DNA from: Erythrophleum ivorense
Taxonomy: Eukaryota > Streptophyta > Magnoliopsida > Fabales > Fabaceae
Assembly (NCBI GenBank): GCA_026724425.1
Contig: JAIUCV010000001.1
Location: forward strand, 13,312,556-13,376,555
Reading direction: 5' to 3'
DNA: 64,000 nt
Under the pieces are notes generated by a model. It had not been told where the DNA came from, made no database searches, and was given only the letters and a program-made list of their open reading frames with translations. Both the position numbers and the translations under genes were made by a program. The first letter of the stretch is position 1. Every line of letters starts with the position of its first letter. Positions 23,647 through 34,741 of the stretch are shown here, in pieces.

Positions 23647-25418
23647 AGTCTGAACGATCTTATTCATTTACTATTTTAAGATGAGTATTCTCAGTCTATT
23701 TATATAGTATAATGTTTATGTCATATAAACTTGGGAGTAGAAAAGAAAATTAAAAGCCAAAATCAACCTCTCTCAATTAACCATCTTAGACTTCAGGGTT
23801 CAGCCATGGAACATTAAATGTTCACCTTCTCTTTGTTACAATCTTTCTAACATCCTTGCCTATTTTTGGAACATTAGGACAAGGACGCTAACACCTAACG
23901 AATGCGCCATTAATTTTCATCCCTAATTTTTTAATGAGGAAAAAAATATTAATATAAAATGTTTTACAATCCAACCACGCCCCTTATCAATGCCACGCCT
24001 AGTTAATTAATTGTTTATCATGATGAGGTTTCGTAAAATAGCAAGACAAACAATAAATCATCACGGCTATATATATCAAATTCACCCCTGCATTCAATGT
24101 ACAAGATCACGCATGCCTTCTTCATACCTCCCCCATGATCATAAAGACTAATGCTATAATTAATGGGATTGATAAAAATAGATAGACATTCAATCTTTCG
24201 TTGCATTATGGAAAACAAATGCCTTTCAAACTCGAGGAAACGTTTCAAAGTAGCTTAATTATTATGCGCGAGTTACACAACTTTTCTTAACCTTGTGACT
24301 GCACCTTTATTAGTTGCTTTTACATTTCCACGATAAGATTAAATGTTCACCTCTTCTTTTTTTATAATCTTTCTCAGGTCTTTTATGGGGAATTTAAATC
24401 TGCACATTTTCGTATGCCAAAATAAACAGTTACGTGGAAGAGAGATAGACAAAAGGTGAAAGCATATGAACCTATATCCCTTGAAAAGATAGAATGAAAG
24501 TATGTGAGACCGGCATTCCTATGTCTATCTCTTTCCAACATTACCACTTATTTTAACATCAGAAAATAAGGGAATCTAAATCCCCTTATGGGCCCCTAAA
24601 CAATTATTGCTTCACATGATTCATCTTTATATTCAAATTAGAAGTCAAGAACGTGTTCTACAAGGATTAGAAACTGAAGAGCAAACAATTGTGACTATCA
24701 ACATCAGCATGTTGTGGAAAGCCCAACTTTAAAGTATAGCTTGTGGCAATTTCTTTTTTAAGGGTGAATGGATATTCACAATTAGTATACAGGATGAATG
24801 TTTTGTAAAATCTACGGTTCTATTAATATTTTTTAATCATGAAAATCATCTTCATAAAATCCAGAGCCAAACTTGAATCAAGTGCGATGAAGTAAAAGCG
24901 AAATGGGTGGGTGATTTCGTGAGTATTGGAAACTCAAACACCTGAAATGGATAACAGTTAATAAATATTTTCACACTCAATGGTGCAACAGTTCATCATA
25001 AATTCCAATAAGCAATTCTATTTGAAGGCTTGATAAATAGCACTAATTACATATCCATTATCTATATCCTAAAGTAGATCTCCCTGGCACAGTGAAAGCT
25101 TTTCTTTCTTTTCTCTAATTGAAAAAATAAAATAAATATTCTGCCAATATGTGTGGCCAGTTAGAATTCATTATTCCACTCATCACTCAATGCTCCCAAA
25201 AGCTTGCTTGATTTCAAATTCAAATAAAATATCTTGGTAATTTGTATTCCTCATCAATATTCAAAATTTAAATTTCTCTGCCATTATAGGTTCAAACTCT
25301 TTGCTCATCTTTCTTCCTTACATTGTAACTCCGCAATCATCAGTATTCAAAACTGCACTGCTATCATATATGGTCTCTTCTGGTGGACGAAATTCATTGT
25401 GTTTGCTCTGCTTTTAGA

Positions 25419-25556
25419 GAATTTAGCCACAGTTGGTGTCTTAGAACCTCTTATGGTGTTGCCCAGTTTGGAAAATCAATTTATGATGATTTGAATTGGA
25501 GTGATTCTGCCCCTGAGTTGATCTCTGTTGTAGTCGCAGTTAAAGGTTCTGAATAA
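25419..25556 (+). pseudogene. Exon-like coding relic in tandem copy 1, family unknown
   Basis: An open frame of 45 codons ends at TAA 25,554-25,556. It includes SYGVAQFGKSIYDDLNWSD and ends SVVVAVKGSE. Directly before it, TTTGCTCTGCTTTTAG (25,402-25,417) looks like a polypyrimidine tract with a splice acceptor. The next tandem copy has the same peptide (YGVARFGKSIYDDLNWSDS) at 28,713-28,813 after a one-base insertion. Conservation of the reading frame in the second half suggests it once was coding, perhaps a last exon. I do not recognise the family. Confidence 0.35.
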
Positions 25557-27307
25557 AATGCTTCTACTGCTAAAATGACTTGGGAGACAAGGTTTAGATT
25601 ATAATCATGGTTCTAAATTGTGGTTGTGGTCCATAGATCTTAGAGTGAGATAATAGTAGGTAGAGAGGAGGAGAGGATCTGTTACAACTTATAATACCCT
25701 CAAAAAATCAAAGAGTCAGTCAATATCCCCTTGTAAGAAAAAAAAAATTAGCTAATTTAAATAGAGTAACTGGTGCTCAATGTCCTGTGAGTTGAGCCCT
25801 TGTTCATTGAATCGACTTATAGATAGAATGACTTATTAAGACCATCTATAAAGCACGACCATAATCCATGTGCTAGATATAAAATTAAAAAATTGATATT
25901 GTCAAAATTAAAATTTGTAAATTTGTCCAATAATTGATTAATGCTAATATATAATAAATAAATATTCCAATATCTATTTTTTCAAACTAAAGATATTCAA
26001 TATTGCATTGATGTAACTTTTGATATTTCTCAAATAACTTGTAATAATTAGTGATTGTTCTTTGATATAAATTATTTTGATTTATGTTTGAGGAGAGGGC
26101 ATATGATCAATATGATCAAATTGATGTGAACCTCTATAAATTTTGGTACAAAATTTTGTTTTTTTGTTTTGGGAATAATTTGTTTTTCAAAATCTTGAAG
26201 TAAGAACCTAAATAAATTTGTCAATTTTCAAGTCTTAACCGCTTTGAAGTAGCCACTTTTCTTTAAAAGAAATATGGTCATTAAAAATTCAATTATTTCA
26301 AGGAATTATTTTTGGCTGAAAAGAAAAAGAAAAAAAAGAAAGAAGAGAACAAGCATAAGGTTGCACGTTCAAAAAGGTAATCACTTAGGCCTCTTTTCTA
26401 GAAGATCTTTTAGACTGATATTCTTATATCTATTATTTATATAATATAACAAGTATTATATATATATATGTATTTCCTTTTCTAAATTTTAAATAAATTA
26501 AACTTATGATTTTTAACAAAAAAATAAATTATAATGAAATAAAATAAAAACAAACATTTTAAAAAAATTATATTTTTAATGAAAAATAAATTTTAAAAAT
26601 ATTTTGGTTATATTTTAATTTTAAGATGATTCATGTATATTTTTACAATAAAAAAAGAAGATTGTATTATTTAAACATCTATAAAGAAAGGGGTAAAAAA
26701 TCTACCCTATTTTTAGATTATACTGTCATTATCTTTAACATATTCATGATTTTTTTTTACATGAGAAAATAAATATTTAAATATAATTTTTTTTACAAAA
26801 CAACCGTGCCGCTTATCAATGCCATACCTAATTAATATTTTATCCATGAATTTTTTGAACATATATATTTATATTATCTGATCGATCTCATTTATTTACT
26901 ATTTTAAAATAAATATCCTCAGTCTATTTACATGGTACAGTATATACGTCATATAAGCTTGGGATTAGAAGAGAAAATTAAAAGCCAAAATTACCTTTCT
27001 CAATTAACCATCTTGGACTTCAGGGTTCAACCATGACAGCATTAAATGTTCACCTCTTCTTTTCTTACAATCTTTCCATCATTCTTGTCCTTGTCCCTAT
27101 TTTTGGAACATTAGGACAAGGACGTTAGCACCTAATTAAATGGACCATTAATCTTCATCCCTATTTTTTGAATGTGGAAATAAAGATTTAAATATAAAAT
27201 GTTTTACAAACCAACCACACCACTTATCAATGTCACACTTAATCAATTAGTAGTTTATCATGATGAGTTTACGTAAAATAGAAAAACAAACAACAAATCA
27301 TCTTCAT

Positions 27308-27309
<2 letters not shown>

Positions 27310-27371
<62 letters not shown>

Positions 27372-27382
27372 ATATATATATA
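27310..27382. repeat. (CT)n microsatellite followed by (TA)n
   Basis: About 29 uninterrupted CT dinucleotides run from 27,310 to 27,367, followed by GTA and a (TA) run to 27,382. The matching place in tandem copy 1 (around 24,065) has only a short TATATATAT, so the CT tract expanded after the duplication. Confidence 0.95.
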
Positions 27383-28678
27383 ATTCATGGGTGCATTGAG
27401 TGATGAAGATCATGCATGTCTTCTTCGTACCTCGCCCATGATCATAAAGGCTAACGCTACAATTAATGGGATTGATAACAGACGGACATTAAGTATGTCA
27501 TTGCATTATGGAAAACAGATGCCTCTACACATTTGTGAAAACGTTTCAAAGTGGCTTAAATATTATGCACGAATTAAACAACATTTCTTAACCTTCTGAG
27601 TGAACCTTTATTAGTTGCTTTTACATTCCCATGATTTATTTTCTTACATTCCTCCTAACGTCCTCTTCTTTATGGAGAATTTGAATCCACATATTGGCAC
27701 CAAAATAAACAGTTATATTGAAATGATATAGACAAAAGGTGTATATGGGACCTATCTCCATTGAAAGAGAAAATGGAAGTGTATGGGGCGTACATCCCTA
27801 TGTCTATCTCTTTCTAGTATTATCGCTCATTTTAACGTCTGAAAAAGAGTGAAACCAAATTTCTTTATGGGCCCCTAAGCAATTGTTGCTTCAGATGATT
27901 TATCTTTATATTCAAATTAGAAATCAAAAACGTATTTTGCAAGGGTTAGAAATTGAAGAGCAAACAATTTTGAATATCAACATCGACATGTTGTTGAATG
28001 TTCAACTTTAAACTACAGCTTGTGGTAATTTCTTTTTTAAGGAGATGAATGTTTTGTAAAATCTAGGGTTTTATTAATATTTTTTCATCATAAAAATTAT
28101 CTTCATAAAATCCAGAGCCAATATTAAAATCCAGACCAAACTTGAATCAATTGCGATGAAGTAAAAGCAAAATGGGTGGGTGATTTTGCTAGTATCGGAA
28201 ACTGAAACACCCCCAAATGGGAAACAGTTAATTTATATTTTTACATCGAATGGCGCAACAGTTCACCATAAATTCCAATTCTATTCGAAGGGTTGATAAA
28301 TAGTACTGATTCCATATCCATTATCTATATCCTAAAGTAGATCTCCCTGGCACAGCGGAAACTTTTCTTTCTTTTTCTAATTGAAAGAAATAAAATATTC
28401 TGCCAATATGTCTGACCAATTAGAATTCATTATTCCACTCAGCATTCAATGCTCCCAAAAGTTTGCTTGATTTCAAATTCAAATAAAATGTCTTGTTAAT
28501 TTGTATTTCTCATCAATGTTCAAAATTTAAATTTCTCTGTCACTATGGGTTCAAACTCTTTGCTTATCTTTCTTCCTTGTATTTTAATTTCGCACTCATT
28601 AATATTCAAAACTGCACTGCTATCATATATGGTCTCTCCTGGTGGACGAAATTCATTATCTTTGCTCTGCTTTTATAG

Positions 28679-28813
28679 AATTTAGCTACAGTTGATGTCC
28701 TAGAACCTTTTTATGGTGTTGCCAGGTTTGGGAAATCAATTTATGATGATTTGAATTGGAGTGATTCTATCCCTGAGTTTATCTCTGTTGTAGTTGCTGC
28801 TAAAGGTTCTTAA
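28679..28813 (+). pseudogene. Exon-like coding relic in tandem copy 2
   Basis: Counterpart of the relic at 25,419-25,556. An in-frame TGA and an extra T near 28,712 break the first part. The second part reads YGVARFGKSIYDDLNWSDS and ends VVVAAKGS, with TAA at 28,811-28,813. The acceptor-like AG upstream has become CTTTTATAG. Confidence 0.35.
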
Positions 28814-30051
28814 TAAGATGCATCTATTGCTAAAATAAATTGAGAGATAAGGTTTAGATCATAATGGATTTGTAATCAATGAACAATTCAAAAATCTGAG
28901 AGTGAGACAACAATAGTTAGAGGAGGATATCAGAGAGTGGGTCCTTATTTCCTAAATGAGCTATTAGATACTTGACTTATTAACAGGCTATCCATAATGC
29001 AAGAATCTAGTATATCTATATTGTACTAAATATAAAATTATATATTTGATATTGTCAAAATTAAAATTTATAAGTTTGTCTAATAATTAATTAATACTAA
29101 TCCACAATAAATAAATATTCCAACATCTATTTTTTCCAAAGCAAAGATATTCAATACTGCATTGATATAACTTTTGATTTCACCACTGATATAACTTTTG
29201 ATATTTATCGAATAAAATTGATGTAACTTGTAATTCTTAAAGACTGTCCTTTGATATAAATTATTTTGATTTATGTTTGAGGAGAGAACATACGATCAAA
29301 TTGATCTGAACCTCTATAAATTTTGAGATAAATTTTTGTCCCTTTTTTTTTAATGATCTTTTTCCCCTCAGAATTTTGAAGTAGGAACCTAAATAAATTG
29401 TCATTTTACATGTCTTAACACTTTAAAGTAGCTAATTTTCTTTAAACGAAATATCATCATTAAAAATTCAATTATTTGAGGAAATTATTCTTTGCCGAAA
29501 AGAAAAAAAAAAAAAAGAAAATGAGATCCCATGCTTAAAAAGGTATTTTTAATAAAATTCTAAAATATCCAATTAAGCCCCTCTTGATCTTTAAAACTAA
29601 TACTCTTATGTCTGTTATTTATATTATATAACAAATATTATATATAAGATTACTATAAAAATATTTAAATTTTTAAATTTAAAATAAATTAAGTTTATAA
29701 TTTTCAACACAAAATAAATAATATTGAAATAAATTTTTTTAAAAATATTTTTTATTAAATTTTATCTTTAATGAAATAGTAAATTTTTTTTAAATATTTG
29801 GTTATATTTTAGTTTCAAGATGATTTTTGTATATTTTTACAATAGAAAAATGGATTATATAATTTAAACATCTATAAGAAAAGGGGTCAGAAATCTACCC
29901 TAATTTTAGATTGTATTGTCTTTGTCTTTAACATATTCTTGATTTTTTTCTTTCACATGAGAATATAAATATCTAAACATAAATTGTTTTACAAACCAAC
30001 CACGCTGCTTATCAATGCACACCTAATTAATAGTTATCCATGAATTTGAAC

Positions 30052-30073
30052 ATATATATATATATATATATAT
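30052..30073. repeat. (AT)n microsatellite
   Basis: About ten AT dinucleotides, allelic in position to the TA runs of the other tandem copies. Confidence 0.8.
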
Positions 30074-30139
30074 TATATAATCAATCTTATTTATTTATTA
30101 TTTTTAAATAAATATCCTCAGTCTATTTATATGGTATAA

Positions 30140-31640
30140 GCTCCTAAATTATTATAATTTTCTTAATATTTTAAGGGACTTATTATATGAATATTAAATT
30201 TATTTTATAATTTTGATATATAAAATTAATAAATTTTAGTTTATCTAATACTTAATAAGTTTTAGTTTTATTTCTTTAGTTTTAAATTCATTTTTTTGTT
30301 TTAATTGTTTAATTTTGCTAATACATTATAAATAATAATTAGATGAATTTTATGTTTCTGTAGGGGTTAAAATTACAAATAAACAAGTTTAGAAGTTTTG
30401 GAATACAAAGTAACAAAAGTTGAGAAAATTTGTTGAAAAAGGATCGAAAAGAAAAAGAAAAAAAAAAGAGAAGGAAAGAAAAAAAAAAGAAAAAAATGGT
30501 ACACAAAACTACTTCTAAAAAAAATGCAGCATTGCAATGACAAATTTAAATGCCACAGTGCACAAAGAAATAGAAACAAAATGAGTTGTGGCATAAAATT
30601 TTGTATCATAGCGCTCTTGACTACTACATATATAGAAATTCAACTAGTGTAGTTCCAAAAAAATGTTAAATGCACTATTTTTAACCATGTCTTTTGAGGG
30701 TTTGAAAGAGTTTCAACATCTCTTTGAAGAAAGTTATCATTCTGAAGGTTTTAGGAAATAGAAGGAAGGGTTTAGAACTTTATTTGTCATAAGAGAAACT
30801 TGGATTTGAGGAAAATTTATTGATTAAATCAGTTTTTCTCTTTTTCTCTTGTTTTTTCTTGTATTTATTTGCCCATTTGGTTTATACTTTGTTCTTTACA
30901 TTACTATTTCTTAGTTATGAGTTAAACATGTTAATTTAGGATTGTAATAAACTCTAACTTGTAATATGTTGTAATTACTCTATTTATTTGCAATTAATAG
31001 TACGATTTAATTACTCAATCATTGTGCTTTATACTTCTAAATGTGTGGAAACTATTAGATGATTTGAGTAACCTAAGTGAACTTGGAAAAGTGATTTTAG
31101 GACTTGATAATGTATTGGATAATATGGGTTCATGAAATTTGCAATGTTGAGTGGATTGATTCGCTTGTAGGATAGAAATATACCTATCAATCTCACATAG
31201 CCATATTATGATCTATTCTTAATTAAGCCTCCAAATCATTGCATAAGGAATTATGAATTGGTTTGGCGAATGTCTATAGGTAATTCATAAAACGCTTGTA
31301 GGTAAATTAAAGTCATAGGCTATTAGTAGCATTAAAAACAAGATGAAGAAAGATAATTGATTCATATGAAATGTTAGGAGGAATCATAATCCAAAATCCT
31401 TTTACTTTCCAATTTCTTCCAAAATGGTGTCTCTCAATTTATTTTGTAATTTTTATGTCTTTATTTTAGTTCAATTTCTTATTACCCTTTTATTATTGGC
31501 TTGATTTAAATTAAAATATATAATTTTAGTACTTAGCAATTATCTTAATGATAAATTCTTGTGAAAATGATACTCTATTTATCACTATATTATTGTTGCA
31601 TATGTATACGCTTTCACAAAAAAAAAAGTTTTTGGCACTA
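30140..31640 (+). mobile_element. Decayed LTR-like sequence, possibly Tat/Athila type
   Basis: AT-rich noncoding sequence follows the break in tandem copy 3. It ends with GTGAAAATGATACTCTATTTATCACTATATTATTGTTGC (in parts, near 31,560-31,605), which resembles the conserved distal end of some plant Tat/Athila-lineage LTRs (GTGGAAACGATACTC..). A poly-purine stretch at 30,443-30,500 and phrases such as CTATCAATCTC add weak support. No terminal dinucleotides or target duplication could be fixed, so the class is uncertain. Confidence 0.3.
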
Positions 31641-33420
31641 TTCCCATAGCTTCCCTAGAGGTACTATGGTGCTACTTATTTGCCTCAATTCACTTCTTCA
31701 TTCTAATCAAAGACTAAGGTCTCTCTTACTTAAGTCTTTTACTTTCACATTTAAGAGCATAATTTACTAGCCTTATCAACCTAATTTAGGTCATGGGTTC
31801 TCTATTATCTCGAATCTATTTTATTGACAACTTTATGCTCTAGTCAATAACTTGGCTATTCATGTGCTTTTACATCATATTTATCTCATATTAGGGAAGC
31901 TCATCTAATTTAGGGAGAGTTCCTATCTTTTTCTTTACTGGGCTCGTGCTATCAATTCTTCTTTGCTTTCTTTATATCCCTAAAATTATAAATTCAAGGG
32001 CCTCATCTCTTAAAGAGATATTGATCATTAACTGGATGGTCTTCTAACTTGTTACATCTTACTTTCTTCTTATCAGATTGGAGAGAACCTTGCTTTAATT
32101 AACTTTCTAGACCTTTTAGATTAGGATTCTCTCTCTTTTTTATCTCATTTGATCCTTGAATTTCCATAACTCACAACTTAGCTTAAGACACTTTCTTAAC
32201 TATGGGTTTTACTAAATTTCTCTAGATAGCAGTTTATTATAGATTTAACTAATTCATACGGGCTTATTGTATACTATCATTGGATCCCCTTAGGCTTTTC
32301 TCTTTTGATCTTATTCTCTTTTCTAGATTTAGCAGTGGACCTTAGCAATTTCAATGTCATATCGGGTATTAGAATTTTACTAAGTATTTAACACTGAACT
32401 ACTCACGTCTCTCATGAGGTACACCACCTTTAGAGTACACCTTTCTTATGTATTCATAACATTTTCTACATGCTCTAGGCCTATACTATTAACCCATCTA
32501 TTATTATCACACAAATAAGCATTCTAGGTTGGAGTCAACATCTTAAAGGTGGTCTCTACAACCTCTATTATTCGTGTACACACTCATCATCATTCTAAAC
32601 TACCATTGTTTCTTAAATACTCTTAGGTTCAACCATAAAATACCCTAGTCTCTTTCTTAGACTCATACATTAGGCCCACCATTGTTTTGTCACTTGTCTA
32701 TTCTTTGTAAGCCTGTTAAATTTGTCATTTGTCTATCTTTTATCTCTTTCAAACTAGGGGCCTTACTCTCTTTTCTCCACTTTACCCATAGTAATCCATT
32801 TCCTTCATTAGCCTGAATATGGTTAACAAGGCCTCCTATTTTGAGAAACACTCCATTACTCTGGATATCCTTAAAACAACATAATTCAAGCCTCATCTTA
32901 TTCCATATTTAGCCCACCATTAGGCTAGGGGGCTTTCCATTTTGTATTACTCACTCATTAGCCAGATGGTGGATCTAGGCTAGATAAGGCTTTATGGAGT
33001 GTTGTTGGTAGGTTCTAACTTGAAGGGGAAAGGTTTTTAAACTGTCTAATTTATCTGGATAAGTGGGTGTTATGGCTGAGGAGAGTAACCCTCTCTCTGT
33101 TTCCCCTATTAACTAATCTTTCTTGTAGCTATAGTTTACACTTTATACTGCATTGCATTATTACCCGCACCATCCCGAGTAGAACACTATACCTTGCAAA
33201 GCTACTGGCTTAGCGTTTACAAGCTCTACTCTTGCCAGTGTCCCTTGCTAATACTTATCTTTCTTTGCTGGGCCAACTAAAGGCTTCACTACATCACTTA
33301 TCTTTATACTACTAACATTCACAGCCAAAGTTCTCTTAAAAAGCCAATATTTATCATACAACTCTTATCCTTAAGCCCTAACGATAGCCAACATGCTTGA
33401 ACCTTTGCTCTGATGCCAAG
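31640..33420 (-). mobile_element. 5' internal region of a minus-strand gypsy element, non-coding
   Basis: Reading leftward from the primer site at 33,407-33,418, this is leader and internal sequence of a retroelement. I find no gag or pol motif, and stops are frequent in every frame on both strands. Short phrases (AAAAGAGAAAAGCCTAAG on the minus strand, near 32,310) resemble 16,230-16,250 in the other deleted element, which hints at a shared non-coding interior. The matching 3' LTR was not found to the left, so the element is truncated near 31,640. Confidence 0.5.
33407..33418 (-). promoter_or_regulatory. Primer-binding site, initiator tRNA-Met type
   Basis: The minus strand reads TGGCATCAGAGC two bases after the LTR end. 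The standard plant initiator-methionine primer site is TGGTATCAGAGC, so there is one mismatch. It primes minus-strand DNA synthesis in Ty3/gypsy and Ty1/copia elements. It defines 33,421 as the inner edge of the 5' LTR. Confidence 0.8.
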
Positions 33421-34741
33421 TGTCATACCTAGCTTCATTTAACTCATTCATACCATTTATATGCATTAACAACAAAATCTACAACCATTACTAGGCTTTT
33501 AATAACGACAAAAGTCGGTCTATTTATATACCAATCGAAGCCATAGACAAATTTTGGATTTTTCTTTTTCTTTACTCGTATTCATCATAAACAAATTTGT
33601 GTTAGTCCATTAGATCATAAAATATACACCAAAAACCCAAGGGAGTTAGGGAGCCCAAATTTGATCATTTGGCACATTATGTATCAAATTTCAAAAATTC
33701 ATAACACAAGTTAGGTAACTCCAATTTATGCAAACTCGATGGTTACGAAAAGCTTATAATGTAAACTTGATGTTTATACAATTTCATGAGTAATTAAGTT
33801 CATTTGGTCTCTTAAAAAAAATAGCAACAACATGAACGGTACTAACTATTTTTGCATAATTTTGTCAATTTTGAAAATTCATAAAATATTTTGCATAACT
33901 CCAAAAGTTTCTATTCTTAATTTGTTAGAAAGCTTTATAAATTGTCTAATTGCATACCAAATTTTAGCTCCAAACTAGGTCATTAGGGCCTTCAAGGGTA
34001 GAGGTGCAATTTATGATTCATTTGGACCAAAATTTAGTTTTAAATTGGTCCAATTAGCCTCCAATTTGCACTCTCTCATTTTAAGTAAATTTTAAGCATT
34101 CCAAGTATCATTTTTATATGGTCTAATGCATGGAAATAGGCCTGCATAAAAAATAACCATCCAACACCTAAGTGTAACCATGCACCATATAGGTTCTTAT
34201 ACACAAGTTCAAGTATCTATATACCAGTCATACATCAAAATGGCTTATATTCATGTACTCAAGTTTTTGCACATGTTCCTATCATATAACCTTGCCATTT
34301 GCATAAAATTCATCATATTTAGATATGCTTACCACTTATTCATGCACATATATGACAATGGTTTCTATTATGGATAACATGTACATATAGCTACATTTTA
34401 CATCAAGATGGTATCTACATTGACATGCTCAAGATCATATGCAAATTGACATCACATATTCTTGCCATATATGAAGTATATCATTGGTAATGTATTATAT
34501 ACAATCTAAACCATATAATTACAATTAAGGTTTCAAGTATATGAATTCTAATCTCTATTACTTCTCATTCTTTTTCTCCTTGCTCGAGAATCCTAAAATG
34601 GTTAGTGTAAAGAACATAGGTGAGATTCTGAGGAGAATCTTAGTAGCTAATCTTAACCATATTTATGCATATATGAATGTTATGATGAAATGTAATGCTT
34701 GTGATGCAATCATATGATTCATATGTATCATGTATCTCAAA

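Larger units (their letters stand above)
22675..30139 (+). repeat. 3.2-kb tandem repeat, about 2.3 copies
   Basis: Three collinear copies start at about 22,683, 25,927 and 29,078 (AATTAATGCTAA..AAATAAATATTC.. then AAGATATTCAATA). The spacings are 3,244 and 3,151 bp. Copies 1 and 2 run the full length. Copy 3 breaks at about 30,139, after CTCAGTCTATTTATATGGTA. Parts of the same unit recur at 44,463-44,640 and 50,395-50,570. Copies differ by substitutions and by small and microsatellite indels. No intact gene lies inside. Confidence 0.8.

Noticed and set aside
27387..27599. 70-codon open frame after the CT microsatellite
   Set aside because: The equivalent sequence in tandem copy 1 has no matching frame on the plus strand, so it is not conserved.
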